From contig JAADGJ010000019.1 in the NCBI GenBank assembly GCA_013152435.1, forward strand, positions 1-46,073: a stretch of 46,073 nt of DNA, in the 5' to 3' direction. The notes under the pieces are model-generated. The model saw only the letters and a program-made list of their open reading frames with translations, was not told where the DNA came from and searched no databases. The stretch is from Chloroflexota bacterium (lineage in GTDB: Bacteria; Chloroflexota; Anaerolineae; DUEN01). Positions 7,820 to 18,757 of this stretch are shown one piece after another. The translations under genes and the position numbers were made by a program. How positions within the stretch are numbered: the stretch's first letter is position 1; the number at the start of each line of letters is the position of its first letter.

Positions 7820-9190
7820 TTATTTCAGGATGTAGTAGGTTCCTCGCTTGTTGCCGATCTTCAGGAGCAACCCTTTGTCAACCAGGTCTACGAGGTCCAG
7901 CCGCAGCGTCTCCGAGGAGACGTGGGGACACAGCTCTCGATACTCACGGTTCGTGATGCGGCCGTGCTCCTGGATGTACTGCAGCGCCCGCAGCTGCCGC
8001 TCGTTCATGTTCGCTTCCCACTGCTGCGGCACAGTGGCTCGCTCGATGACGTTCTGCAGGATCACGGTGAAGGAGTAAGGAGTGGCTCGGAACGTGGGCT
8101 GTGGATGGCCGGCCTGTACCATGGCCTCGATCATGCGATCGATGCCCAGCCCCAGCTCCTCGATGTATCCCCATTGGAAGAGGCCGTTGACAATGCGTGG
8201 GTTGCGGGAGAAGTGCTCCTCCACGATGTTGTCCAGCGTGATATATCCAGGTAGTCCTCCGGGTGACTGCACCTCCAGCCGATCATCGAACATCCGGACC
8301 TCGATGCGGCGACCGGCCAGCCGGTAGTCGCGATGGCAAACGGCGTTGATGAGCGCCTCTCGCACCGCGAAGGGGGGATACTCCGGGCGCTCCTCTCGTT
8401 TGAGCCCGCGCACCACCGCCTCCACGCGCATCTCCTCCATGACGATGTTCCAGGCGCGCTCGATCAGGCGGGGGAGTGGCCCCGTGATCTCCTCCCGGCG
8501 GCCGTAGCCCGGTAGCCCCTCCGGCCCGCGCGGCTCCGTGCCCACGAACTTCACGAACACGATGGCCGACTGGGGCAGGAAGACCTGCGGCTCGCGCCCG
8601 AAGAGCAGCATGCCGGCGACGGTCGGCCGACCATCGGCCGTCACCGCCGTGATCTGCCGCAATAGCGTCTCCCGGTCCACGGAGAGCGGGCGGCGCTGAC
8701 GCTCCTCGCGCTGGGCGATGTACTCGTCAATGATCGCCTCGTCCAGATCCTCGCGGCTGGCGCCGGGCACGGGCTCGGCCTCGAACTCGCCGCTGGACTT
8801 GGTGGCGGCCAGCTGTCGGATGGCCTCGCCCCCCAGCGGCTGATTTTCCGTGCCGGAGCGGACCAGCACGCGACCGTCCGCCAGCGAGTGCAGCTCCGCG
8901 GAGCGCGAGACGCGAATGCCGACGACGAAGCCGCCGGGGACCTCGATCTGCTCCCATTCGGTGGCTATGGGAGGGCGACAGGCGATCTGGGCCTGGCGCA
9001 GGGCCTCCTCGACCTCGTCGGGGAACAGCCCTGTGGAGACCTGCCCCTCCGGCGTCATACCGATGATGATCGTGCCGCCGTCGGTGTTGGCGAAGGCGAC
9101 CAGCGTCTCCGCCAACAGGTCCGGGTCGGGCGTCGAAAGGAATGCCGTTTGCGGTCCCGGCTTTTTCCCCAGAATGCTTGAGGCGTTCAT
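7820..9190 (-). CDS. Schlafen AlbA_2 / HATPase_c_4 / winged-helix regulator-like protein
   Basis: A 456-residue protein of the group often labelled RecG-like or ATP-dependent DNA helicase-related, though no helicase motif is present. The N-terminal AlbA_2 (Schlafen-type) domain contains AFANTDGGTIIIG (residues 32-44). The middle has the HATPase_c_4-like block: ALINAVCHRDY (279-289), a DDRLEVQSPGGLP segment (302-314) and EELGLGIDRM (344-353). The last 60 residues look like a winged helix. Such proteins are thought to be ATP-dependent transcriptional regulators; the target is unknown. It is 79 nt downstream of gyrA and shares its strand. Confidence 0.82.
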   Translation of the reverse strand: MNASSILGKKPGPQTAFLSTPDPDLLAETLVAFANTDGGTIIIGMTPEGQVSTGLFPDEVEEALRQAQIACRPPIATEWEQIEVPGGFVVGIRVSRSAELHSLADGRVLVRSGTENQPLGGEAIRQLAATKSSGEFEAEPVPGASREDLDEAIIDEYIAQREERQRRPLSVDRETLLRQITAVTADGRPTVAGMLLFGREPQVFLPQSAIVFVKFVGTEPRGPEGLPGYGRREEITGPLPRLIERAWNIVMEEMRVEAVVRGLKREERPEYPPFAVREALINAVCHRDYRLAGRRIEVRMFDDRLEVQSPGGLPGYITLDNIVEEHFSRNPRIVNGLFQWGYIEELGLGIDRMIEAMVQAGHPQPTFRATPYSFTVILQNVIERATVPQQWEANMNERQLRALQYIQEHGRITNREYRELCPHVSSETLRLDLVDLVDKGLLLKIGNKRGTYYILK

Positions 9191-9251
9191 CGCATCCTCT
9201 GGCTCACCTGATCTCGTTTTGGACGGCTAAGCCGTCGAATCTCCCACCTCG

Positions 9252-9269
9252 CCCGACCTGGCGGTCGCT

Positions 9270-9279
<10 letters not shown>
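9252..9279. repeat. Inverted repeat overlapping the gyrA stop codon
   Basis: CCCGACCTG (9252-9260) and CAGGTCGGG (9271-9279) form a perfect 9-bp stem with a 10-nt loop that includes the gyrA stop. The minus-strand side lacks a T-run; the plus-strand side has TTGTTTT. It may slow or stop transcription of gyrA, but is not a canonical terminator. A second short palindrome, GACGGCT/AGCCGTC, is at 9224-9238. Confidence 0.5.
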
Positions 9280-11789
<2,510 letters not shown>

Positions 11790-11835
11790 GCGTCCCTCTC
11801 TCCCAATCCGTGATTCCATTAAACCTTGCTTCTTA

Positions 11836-11841
11836 CATTAT
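11836..11841 (-). promoter_or_regulatory. -10 element of the gyrA promoter
   Basis: A perfect TATAAT on the minus strand. The -35 region is poor (TGGCCT at 17-bp spacing). Expected transcript start is near 11829, 40 nt before the preferred TTG start. Confidence 0.55.
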
Positions 11842-11904
11842 ACCCGATCCGACGTGGTTAGGCCATTTACGGGGCGGTAGTATCATGTATCTTTATTCGT
11901 TGTG

Positions 11905-12090
11905 GAAGGTGCGGCGGGGGTCTTGAGGGGCACAGCCCCTCAAAAGAACCTTCCAGTTCCCGCCCCCCATCTGCCTTGCCCGGCCTCATCCACCCGAATC
12001 GGGCAGGGAAAGGGCAGATGCAAGGCGGCAAAAGGGAATGCTTTGGCGGAGGGAGGTCCCTCCGCACCTCCCCTGGGAGCCTGCGCTGGG
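11905..12090. repeat. Three-hairpin intergenic module (variant)
   Basis: It contains TTGAGGGGC (11923-11931) / GCCCCTCAA (11935-11943), then a CTGCC…GGGCAG region (about 11971-12017), then GCGGAGGGA (12046-12054) / TCCCTCCGC (12057-12065). The order and style match the repeat at 17966-18209 and the block at 34590-34825, but the GTGTCTGAGAA ends are absent. It occupies most of the gene-free gap 11820-12268. Confidence 0.6.
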
Positions 12091-12125
12091 CTCTGTGGGT
12101 TGTTTCGAGACGTTCTCACCACTTT

Positions 12126-12185
12126 GGATACACGATCGGCAGTAGTGTATCCTGACTACCCGCCCCGGGCGTTCAGTGTTATACT
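12126..12185 (+). promoter_or_regulatory. Possible operator and -10 box upstream of the catabolic operon
   Basis: A perfect inverted repeat GGATACAC (12126-12133) / GTGTATCC (12145-12152) with an 11-nt spacer lies upstream of a -10-like TATACT (12180-12185). No clear -35 is seen. The geometry suits a dimeric repressor site for the hydrolase-dehydratase-glycosidase operon. Confidence 0.35.
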
Positions 12186-12268
12186 GCCCATCGTCATGAG
12201 CGATGGCGGTGCCGATGCGCCGGATTTGGCATGGTTCGATGGTTTTGACAGAATGAGGAGAGGATGGG

Positions 12269-13189
12269 ATGGCACAGTTGATCACCACATTGGGCCCCAA
12301 GGGCCCCGATGAGCTGGGGATGATCCTGGCTCACGAGCACGTCTTCGTCGATCTGCGCACCCCGGACCAGCCCGGGTACGCCGAGGCGGAGGCCTCCGAT
12401 GTCATCCGGCTGATGGCGCCCGAGATCGAGCGGGCGCGGGCGGCGGGCGTCACGGCGATCGTGGAGTGTAGCGCCGTGGGCGTGGGGCGGCGGGCCGATA
12501 TCCTGAAGGCCGTCTCCGAGGCGACCCAATTCCCATTGGTGGTCCCCACCGGCATCTATCGGGAGCCGTGGGTCCCCGATTGGGCGCATGCGGCCGGCGA
12601 GGAGGAACTGCGGGATTGGATGGTGGGCGAGCTGCAGGGGGAGATCGAGGGGAGCGGCGTGCAGGCGGGATGGATCAAGCTCAGCGCGGGCGATGACGGG
12701 ATCACCGAGTGCGAGGCGAAGATCCTGCGGGCGGCGGCTCGGGCCGGAGTGGCCACCAACGCCGTCATCGGCAGCCACACGGTGCGCGGCCGCGTCGTGC
12801 GCGATCAGCTGGACATCATCGAGGAGATGGGATACACGCCGGAGCGGTTCATCTGGATCCACGCCCAGAACGAGCCGGACTTTGATATGAACCTGGAGAT
12901 GGCCCGGCGCGGCGCGTGGATCGAGTACGATGCCATCGGCGGCGGCTCGTTTGACGACGACTTCTTCATCGACCGGATCCGGCGCATGTTGGACGCTGGT
13001 CTGGGGCATCGCGTCCTGCTCAGCCACGACCGGGGCTGGTACGATCCGGCCCAGCCGGGCGGGGGGACGCCCAGGCCCTTCACGTATATCAGCGAGGTAT
13101 TCCTGCCGAAGCTGCGGGCGGCCGGCGTGGACGAGGGCGCCATCCAGCAGTTGACGCAGGAGAACCCATTCCGGGCGTTCGCCCGTTGA
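12269..13189 (+). CDS. Phosphotriesterase-family metal-dependent hydrolase
   Basis: A 306-residue amidohydrolase-superfamily TIM barrel of the PTE group, which includes lactonases and esterases. The binuclear metal ligands are recognisable: HEH (H22, H24), the carboxylated lysine in WIKLS (K137), H170 in IGSHT, H198 in WIHAQ and D254 in SHD. GGAGAGG lies just upstream of the ATG. It is the first gene of a three-gene operon with an enolase-superfamily dehydratase and a six-hairpin glycosidase. A sugar-lactone hydrolase role would fit that company, but this is inference. It lacks an obvious signal peptide. Confidence 0.88.
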   Translation: MAQLITTLGPKGPDELGMILAHEHVFVDLRTPDQPGYAEAEASDVIRLMAPEIERARAAGVTAIVECSAVGVGRRADILKAVSEATQFPLVVPTGIYREPWVPDWAHAAGEEELRDWMVGELQGEIEGSGVQAGWIKLSAGDDGITECEAKILRAAARAGVATNAVIGSHTVRGRVVRDQLDIIEEMGYTPERFIWIHAQNEPDFDMNLEMARRGAWIEYDAIGGGSFDDDFFIDRIRRMLDAGLGHRVLLSHDRGWYDPAQPGGGTPRPFTYISEVFLPKLRAAGVDEGAIQQLTQENPFRAFAR

Positions 13190-13243
13190 CGGGCGATGCC
13201 CGGTTCGGCTCTCGTGTGGTCTTGAGCGGAGAGGAGGATCGAC

Positions 13244-14383
13244 GTGAAGATCACGAACATCGAACCCTATCCTGTGTGGGCGGGGCATCGCAATTTCCTG
13301 TTCGTCGTCGTGGATACCGACGAGGGGATCTATGGCATCGGCGAGGCGGGGATCGCCGGCCGGGAGCGGGCCATCATGGGAGCGATCGAGCACTTCAAGC
13401 CCCTGTTGATCGGCCAGGATCCCATGCGCACCGAGCACATCTGGCAGGTTCTGTTCCGCGGCGGCTTCTACCCGGCCCAGCGCATCCTCTCGGCCGCCAT
13501 TTCCGCCATCGACATCGCGCTATGGGACATCAAGGGCAAGGCCCTGAACGTGCCGGTGTACGATCTTTTGGGCGGCCGCGTGCGGGATCGGGTCGTGTGC
13601 TACCCCCACAACGTGGCCCATGGCTCAGAGGTCACGCCCCTGGTGGAATCGTGCCTGCAGACCAAGGAGGAGGGGTGGAAGTTCGTGCGCTGGGGATTGC
13701 CCCAGGAGGGGGAGATGCTGGAGCCGCGTCGGGCGGTGCGCCTCGCCTTGCGGCAGTTCCAGGCGGTGCGGGATGCCGTCGGCGGGGAGGTGGAGATCGT
13801 CTTCGACGTGCACACCCGGCTGGATCTGCCGGAGGCGGTGTGGCTTTGCCAGGAGGTGGAGCCGTTTCGCCCGTTCTTCATCGAGGACCCGTTGCGCTGC
13901 GAGAACCCTGACTCGTTCAAGACGTTGCGGCCTCGCACCCGGGTCCCGCTGGCCGCGGGCGAGCAGTTCAGCTCCAAATGGGAGTTCCGTCCGCTCATCG
14001 AGGAGGAGTGGATCGATTACGCCCGCGTGGACCTGTGTATCGTCGGCGGCCTGACGGAGGCGAAGAAGATCGCCGGTTGGTGTGAGACGCATTACATCAG
14101 GCTGGCCGTGCACAACCCGCTGGGACCGGTCGCCGCGGCCGCGTGTCTGCATCTGAACCTGACGGTCCCGAATTTCGGCGTGCAGGAGCAGTCACGTCGG
14201 CCGGGGACCCTGCTGACGGACGTCTTCCCCGTGCAGCTGGAGTGGAAGGATGGGTACCTGCTGCCGCCCACTCGCCCCGGCCTGGGGATCGAGTTCGACC
14301 GTGAGGCGGCGAAGGAGCATCCCTTCCGCATGTGGGAGCCGCCTCATCTGCATCGGATGGACGGCTCGTTCACGAACTGGTAG
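13244..14383 (+). CDS. Enolase-superfamily sugar-acid dehydratase (galactonate dehydratase-like)
   Basis: A 379-residue mandelate racemase/muconate lactonizing enzyme family member. Metal ligands and acid/base residues follow the D-galactonate dehydratase pattern: D188 and H190 in FDVHTR, E214 in IEDP, E240 in AAGEQF, H290 in HNPLGP and E315 in QEQS. The likely reaction is syn or anti dehydration of an aldonate to a 2-keto-3-deoxy acid; the sugar is not deducible. A purine-rich GAGAGGAGG lies upstream of the start. It follows the PTE-like hydrolase by 54 nt and precedes the glycosidase-like gene by 9 nt. Confidence 0.9.
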   Translation: MKITNIEPYPVWAGHRNFLFVVVDTDEGIYGIGEAGIAGRERAIMGAIEHFKPLLIGQDPMRTEHIWQVLFRGGFYPAQRILSAAISAIDIALWDIKGKALNVPVYDLLGGRVRDRVVCYPHNVAHGSEVTPLVESCLQTKEEGWKFVRWGLPQEGEMLEPRRAVRLALRQFQAVRDAVGGEVEIVFDVHTRLDLPEAVWLCQEVEPFRPFFIEDPLRCENPDSFKTLRPRTRVPLAAGEQFSSKWEFRPLIEEEWIDYARVDLCIVGGLTEAKKIAGWCETHYIRLAVHNPLGPVAAAACLHLNLTVPNFGVQEQSRRPGTLLTDVFPVQLEWKDGYLLPPTRPGLGIEFDREAAKEHPFRMWEPPHLHRMDGSFTNW

Positions 14384-14392
14384 GGAAGGGCC

Positions 14393-15502
14393 ATGGGACG
14401 TGCGATCGCCTGGCTGGAGGCGATGGCCCGGCGGGAGATCGCCGGGTGCCGCCTGATCGCGCACGATGGGACCGTTCTGTTCACGCCCGATGGCCAGGGG
14501 AACTACGCGGCGTTGTGGACGCGGGACTTCGCCTACATGGTGGAATACGCGTTCGGCCTGATGATGCCCGAGGAGGTCCGCGCGGCGATCGCGTATCTGT
14601 TGCGCGGGCAGCGTGCCGATGGCTGTGTGCCCGATCGGGTGCAGGCGGACGGGATGCCCGTGTACAGCGCGGGGCCGGTGGAGGCTCCCCTGGGCGACCC
14701 GCCCACGGACAACGCGCAATTCATGGTCAGCCTGGTGCACGCCTACGTCGATCGCACCGGCGATCTGGCGTTCGCCCGGGAGCATCTGGGGGCGCTCAGG
14801 CGGGCGCTGGACTTTGTGCCCCGCAGCGGGGACGGCCTGGTGTATATCCCGCCCGGGCGGCGTCAGTCCCCCTACGGGTTCACCGATACGGTGGCCAAGA
14901 CGGGCGAGTTGCTCTTCTCCTCGCTGCTCTACTGGGTAGCCTGCAGGCAGATGGCCGACCTGTGCACCCGTTGTGGCGAGGAGCCCTCCCCGTATCACCG
15001 GCGCGCCGGGCGGATCGAGCGGGGGCTGGATCGGCTGTGGGATGAGGATGTGGGCGCCTACCGGGCGGCGACGGTGGATTGCCGCCAGATCGATGTGTGG
15101 GGCAGCGCATTTGCCGTGTACATCGACTTCGTCCGGGGGGATCGGCGCGAGCGGGTGCTGCGGTTCCTGCGCGATCGCTATGAGGAGTACGTCTGGCGCG
15201 GGCAGGTGCGGCATCTGCTGCGCGGGGAGTATTGGGAGCGGCTGTTGATCCCCGTCGAGCCCGACACCTATCAGAACGGCGCGTATTGGGCCGCCGCGTC
15301 GGGCTGGGTCCTCTACGCGCTGGCGCAGATCGACGTGCCGTTGGCCCGCCGGATGCTGGCGGATCTGCTCGAGGACTTTCGGACGGATGGGATCTGTGAG
15401 TGTGTGCATGTCGGCTATCGTAAGCTGGAGCACTATGTGGTCAGTGTGGTGAATCCCCTGGGCGCGCTTCGGCGCGTGCCGTGGTTAGATGATGGTGTGT
15501 AG
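14393..15502 (+). CDS. Six-hairpin glycosidase-like protein
   Basis: A 369-residue protein resembling (alpha/alpha)6-barrel glycosidases of the glycogen debranching/GH63-like type. Supporting segments are LWTRDFAYM (about residues 41-49), DGCVPDRVQADG (76-87), DNAQFMVSLV, GFTDTVAKTGELLFSS and EPDTYQNGAYWAAASGW near the C-terminus. No signal peptide is seen, so it probably acts in the cytoplasm. GGGAAGG precedes the ATG. It sits 9 nt after the dehydratase gene and should be co-transcribed. The exact substrate is unknown. Confidence 0.75.
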   Translation: MGRAIAWLEAMARREIAGCRLIAHDGTVLFTPDGQGNYAALWTRDFAYMVEYAFGLMMPEEVRAAIAYLLRGQRADGCVPDRVQADGMPVYSAGPVEAPLGDPPTDNAQFMVSLVHAYVDRTGDLAFAREHLGALRRALDFVPRSGDGLVYIPPGRRQSPYGFTDTVAKTGELLFSSLLYWVACRQMADLCTRCGEEPSPYHRRAGRIERGLDRLWDEDVGAYRAATVDCRQIDVWGSAFAVYIDFVRGDRRERVLRFLRDRYEEYVWRGQVRHLLRGEYWERLLIPVEPDTYQNGAYWAAASGWVLYALAQIDVPLARRMLADLLEDFRTDGICECVHVGYRKLEHYVVSVVNPLGALRRVPWLDDGV

Positions 15503-15519
15503 GTTAACAGGTAAAAGGC

Positions 15520-15570
15520 TGAAAAATTGGTTTTGAAGGGGCGCAGTCCCTCCAAACCTCCCCCTATATT
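15520..15570. repeat. Short GGGGC-type hairpin remnant
   Basis: TTGAAGGGGCGCAGTCCCTCC resembles the small GGGGC/GCCCC hairpins of the three-hairpin modules elsewhere in the window. It lies in the 126-nt gap after the glycosidase-like gene and may help end that transcript. Confidence 0.4.
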
Positions 15571-15628
15571 TCCAACCGAGTTCCGTACACTACCTGGTAA
15601 TGTTAGGGTACCTGATGAGGAGTGACCG

Positions 15629-16555
15629 ATGAACAAGATCGAGCGAGTACAGGCGGCTTTGCGCGGGGAGCCGGTGGATCGGGTGCCGGCCAGCTTCTGG
15701 TTCCATTTCCCGTGTGACCGACGCGCCGGACATGCCCTGGCGCGGGCGCACCTTGAGTATTATCGGGCTGCGGATCCCGACTTCCTCAAGGTGATGAACG
15801 ACAACGGGTACGAGCGGATCGGCGTGGATGGGATTCAGACGCCAGAGGACTGGCGTAAGCTCAAGCCGGCGCCGCTGTCGTCGAAGCCGTTCCAGAACCA
15901 GCTCGATGGCTTGAAGGAGCTTGCGGATGCCGTCGGCGATGAGGTGTTGTTGGTGACTACGGTGTTCAACCCGTACGCCACGGGCAATGACATCAGCAGG
16001 CGGAAGGTGACCGAGCATCTGAAGGCCGATCCGGAATCGGTGAGCGCCGGGCTAGCGGCCATCGCCGAGAGCCTGGCCGAGTTCGCCCGGGCGTGCATTG
16101 AGGCGGGAGCGGCGGGGATCTACTTCTCCGCTCAGGGGGGCGAGGTAGATCGCTTCACGGAGGAGGAGTTCGAGAGATACATCAAGCCGCATGATCTGGC
16201 GGTGCTTCGCGCGGCGGAGGAGGCCGGCGCCACCTTCAACTTATTGCACATCTGTGGCGAGCGACTGCGGCTGGACGCGTATGCCGACTATCCGGCACAT
16301 GCCGTGAACTGGGCGCCTCAGCTGGGCAATCTCGGCCTGCGCGAGGGCCGGGAGTTGTTCCGACGCACCATCGTCGGCGGGGTGGACCAGCGCGGTCCCA
16401 TCGTCACCGGCCCGCGGGAGGCCATCGTGGCGGAGGTGCGTGCCGCCATCGCCGAGATGGGAGAGACGGGCTTCATGATCGGCGCCGGGTGCACGGTGCC
16501 CAGCGACATCTCCATCACCCATCTCGTGTGGGCGCGGGAGGCCGTGGTCGCGTGA
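15629..16555 (+). CDS. Uroporphyrinogen decarboxylase-family (methylcobamide methyltransferase-like) protein
   Basis: A 308-residue URO-D-fold protein beginning MNKIERVQAALRGEPVDRVP, the standard opening of this family. It has HICG (about residues 208-211) and a C-terminal GAGCTVP. Together these give the H-x-C…C zinc-ligand pattern of MtaA/MtbA-type methylcobamide:thiol methyltransferases, so it is unlikely to be heme-pathway HemE. GAGGAG precedes the ATG by 6 nt. It is followed closely by a CorA-like and a DUF5665 gene. It is clearly different from the URO-D-like protein at 3388. Substrate unknown. Confidence 0.82.
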   Translation: MNKIERVQAALRGEPVDRVPASFWFHFPCDRRAGHALARAHLEYYRAADPDFLKVMNDNGYERIGVDGIQTPEDWRKLKPAPLSSKPFQNQLDGLKELADAVGDEVLLVTTVFNPYATGNDISRRKVTEHLKADPESVSAGLAAIAESLAEFARACIEAGAAGIYFSAQGGEVDRFTEEEFERYIKPHDLAVLRAAEEAGATFNLLHICGERLRLDAYADYPAHAVNWAPQLGNLGLREGRELFRRTIVGGVDQRGPIVTGPREAIVAEVRAAIAEMGETGFMIGAGCTVPSDISITHLVWAREAVVA

Positions 16556-16607
16556 TCCACTCCCTATGATCGTCGATTCGTATCCTCTGCGTGACGGGGT
16601 CGGGGAT

Positions 16608-17561
16608 ATGCGGGTGTTGTTTCGCCCGGGTACGGGCGGACTCATTGATGATCTACCGAGCGAGCAGTTCCGGCCGGCCTTGCGCGATCCACGGGCGTTA
16701 CTATGGGTGGACCTGGATGCGTCGGAGGATGGCGCAAGGGCTCGGAAGCTGCTGCGCGATGTGTTCCACTTCCATCCGCTGACGGTAGAGGACGCTCTGG
16801 GAGGAATCGATCACCCCCGGTTGAACGACTTCGGCGAGTACCTGTTCCTCGTCGTGTGCGCGGTGGATGACGGGGAGACGGCCGATCCGGGTGGGCTGGC
16901 GATCTTCCTGGGACCCAACTACCTGATCACCTGTCACATGGGGATGCCATCGGCGGTGCGAACCCTGCTGAGCCGGGCGCGGGAGGATGAGGGGATCCTG
17001 GCGGGCGGCGCGGCTCGCCTGCTGTGCGAGCTGTTGCGTGATGTCGCCTCCGGGTTCGCCGCCCGGATCGAGCAGATCGAGCGCGACCTCGAGCGGGTGG
17101 AGGCCGCAGCCCTGGGACGGCCATCGCCGGAGGTGGTGCGTCGCGCCGCCACGATCCGAGGGGCGATCGCCCGGTGGCGCCCGGTGCTCGCGTCGCAACG
17201 GGATGTGGTCGGCGGGCTGATCGATGAGGACCATATCGTCATCCCCTCCGGGGCGTTGCCCCATCTGCGCGATCTGCTCGCTCACCTGGGGGAGCTGGTG
17301 GCGAGCGTCGCATATCTACATGACCGGGCTGATGGTGTGATGGATCTCTGCCTGGCGGTGGCCGCGGGGCGTCTGGCGGTGTGGGGATCCGTATGGATGG
17401 TGTTCTCCGGCGTTATGTTGCTCTCCTTATTGGCCGCCGTCATGTACGCCGGGGGAGTGCCGTGGGGGTGGCGATATGGCCTCCTGCTTGGAGGGCCGGC
17501 CCTGGTCGGCGTGGGGTACATCGTGTGGCGGACGCGGCGTCAGCGGGATCCGCGGTGGTGA
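16608..17561 (+). CDS. CorA-like protein lacking the GMN motif
   Basis: A protein of 317 residues with CorA architecture: an N-terminal alpha/beta domain with HPLTVEDAL and a long helix region with RIEQIERDLERVE, then two C-terminal membrane helices. In CorA/Mrs2 channels the loop after the first helix carries Y-GMN. Here the loop reads MYAGGVPWGWRYG, so GMN is missing. This suggests a non-magnesium or regulatory homologue; zinc-exporting ZntB and other CorA relatives also vary here. I prefer ATG 16608 because MRVLFRPGTGGL matches the usual CorA N-terminus; an in-frame ATG at 16566 exists. Neither start has a strong Shine-Dalgarno. Confidence 0.8.
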   Translation: MRVLFRPGTGGLIDDLPSEQFRPALRDPRALLWVDLDASEDGARARKLLRDVFHFHPLTVEDALGGIDHPRLNDFGEYLFLVVCAVDDGETADPGGLAIFLGPNYLITCHMGMPSAVRTLLSRAREDEGILAGGAARLLCELLRDVASGFAARIEQIERDLERVEAAALGRPSPEVVRRAATIRGAIARWRPVLASQRDVVGGLIDEDHIVIPSGALPHLRDLLAHLGELVASVAYLHDRADGVMDLCLAVAAGRLAVWGSVWMVFSGVMLLSLLAAVMYAGGVPWGWRYGLLLGGPALVGVGYIVWRTRRQRDPRW

Positions 17562-17567
17562 GGGGAC

Positions 17568-17870
17568 ATGAAAGCGAGATCTCAGCGGGATGAGCCCGAT
17601 CGAGAGCTCCTCGTGGTGTTGCAGGAGCTTGATGCCACGCTGCAGCAGCTGCGACGGGAGGGATTCCTCGCCCCGGCGGGAGGAATGGGACGGTTTCTCT
17701 TCTATCGGTTCCTGGGCGGGATCGCTGCCGGGCTAGGCAGCGTGATCGGCGCGACCGTGGTGTTGGGGCTGCTGATCGCCCTCGTCCGCCAGCTTCAGCT
17801 TCTGCCGGTCGTGGGAAGGGTCATCGCCGAGATCGTTCGGCTGGTTCAGGCGAACCTGCTGCAGCCATAG
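17568..17870 (+). CDS. DUF5665-like small membrane protein
   Basis: A 100-residue protein with a charged N-terminal helix and a hydrophobic block FLGGIAAGLGSVIGATVVLGLL followed by PVVGRVIAEIVRLVQ, the pattern of DUF5665. One or two membrane segments are likely. It starts 6 nt after the CorA-like gene and is probably its operon partner. Function unknown. Confidence 0.7.
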   Translation: MKARSQRDEPDRELLVVLQELDATLQQLRREGFLAPAGGMGRFLFYRFLGGIAAGLGSVIGATVVLGLLIALVRQLQLLPVVGRVIAEIVRLVQANLLQP

Positions 17871-17965
17871 GGCGTTGCATTCGATATGCGATCTCATGCC
17901 GTATGTCATGGTGGCGAGTGGCCGGTTGCGGTAAGATGTGGGACGGTGATCGGCGGGATCCCTTG

Positions 17966-18209
17966 GAGCGTGTCTGAAAATTTACCGGCAGGTGTCTGAG
18001 GGTCTCCCTCAACGACCAGCTCCACAGGGGGAGGTGTGGAGGGGGCCTCCCCTCCACGGAAAATCCCACCTTTCCGGTCTGCACCTGCCTTTCTCGGCCC
18101 TTCCCAAAGGACTCGGGCCGAGGCTGGGCAGGTCGAAGGCGGGAGAAAAGCTTTTTCCGGAGGGGCGGAGCCTCTCCGGGCCTCCCCACAGCATTCTCAG
18201 ACACACTCG
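17966..18209. repeat. Three-hairpin repeat with inverted termini, copy 2
   Basis: The most complete copy, 244 bp. Its ends are GAGCGTGTCTGAAAA (17966-17980) and TTCTCAGACACACTC (18194-18208). Inside, in order, are a GTGGAGGGG/CCCCTCCAC hairpin (about 18033-18058), a CCTGCC…GGGCAGG stem with nested GGCCC/GGGCC (about 18087-18133), and a CCGGAGGGGC/GCCTCTCCGG hairpin after CTTTTT (about 18150-18180). It fills the gap 17871-18225, where I see no gene. Confidence 0.88.
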
Positions 18210-18225
18210 TTAGACAGGGGGTAGA

Positions 18226-18684
18226 ATGGCGGAGGAAATGCCGGAGACCCGGTTGCGTGTGGGAGAGGCCACGGTGCAGCATGGCAGCGAGAGCGAAAAT
18301 GAGTTGCTCTTCCTGCGCACCCGGTGGGCGAAGCTGCAACAGGAGCTGGCTGATGTGGAACGGCGGACCCTGGATGCCGGGGAGGCGGGGCGCAGTGCCA
18401 CTCTGCTGGAAGCCCGGCGTCATCACCTCCAGCGGGAGCAGGCCATCATCGATGAGCTGTTCGACGAGACGGCGCGCGCCAGTCTGGAACAGGCCATCGG
18501 CTACCGGCTGAAGAGGTTGCAGCGGGACTTGTTCCGGTCAGGGCGAGGCGGTGACAGCCGGCGTTATTACGGTCAGGGATACTGGGACAGGGAGGCCGAT
18601 CGCGAGATCCTGAATGGCCTGCTTCAGGACTGGCAGGCATGGAAAAGGTCCCTGCATGGGAATTCAGCGCAAGGCCCCCCATGA
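18226..18684 (+). CDS. Hypothetical helical protein
   Basis: A 152-residue, highly charged protein not recognised as a known family. It appears mostly alpha-helical, with likely coiled-coil stretches at about residues 25-80 (LRTRWAKLQQELADVE and the following repeats). It has no signal peptide or membrane helix. It starts 16 nt past the end of the repeat, with GGGGG just upstream of the ATG. It is convergent with feoC. Codon use is like its neighbours, which supports a real gene. Confidence 0.6.
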   Translation: MAEEMPETRLRVGEATVQHGSESENELLFLRTRWAKLQQELADVERRTLDAGEAGRSATLLEARRHHLQREQAIIDELFDETARASLEQAIGYRLKRLQRDLFRSGRGGDSRRYYGQGYWDREADREILNGLLQDWQAWKRSLHGNSAQGPP

Positions 18685-18757
18685 CGGCCCGCTGAGAAGA
18701 GCCCCCTTGGGCCAGGACCCTCGTCGCTTCCTCTTTGCAGATTCCCTTTCCTCGCAT

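Noticed and set aside
12194-13438. 414-residue minus-strand open frame opposite the hydrolase
   Set aside because: It lacks motifs and is antisense to a protein with a complete metal-ligand set.
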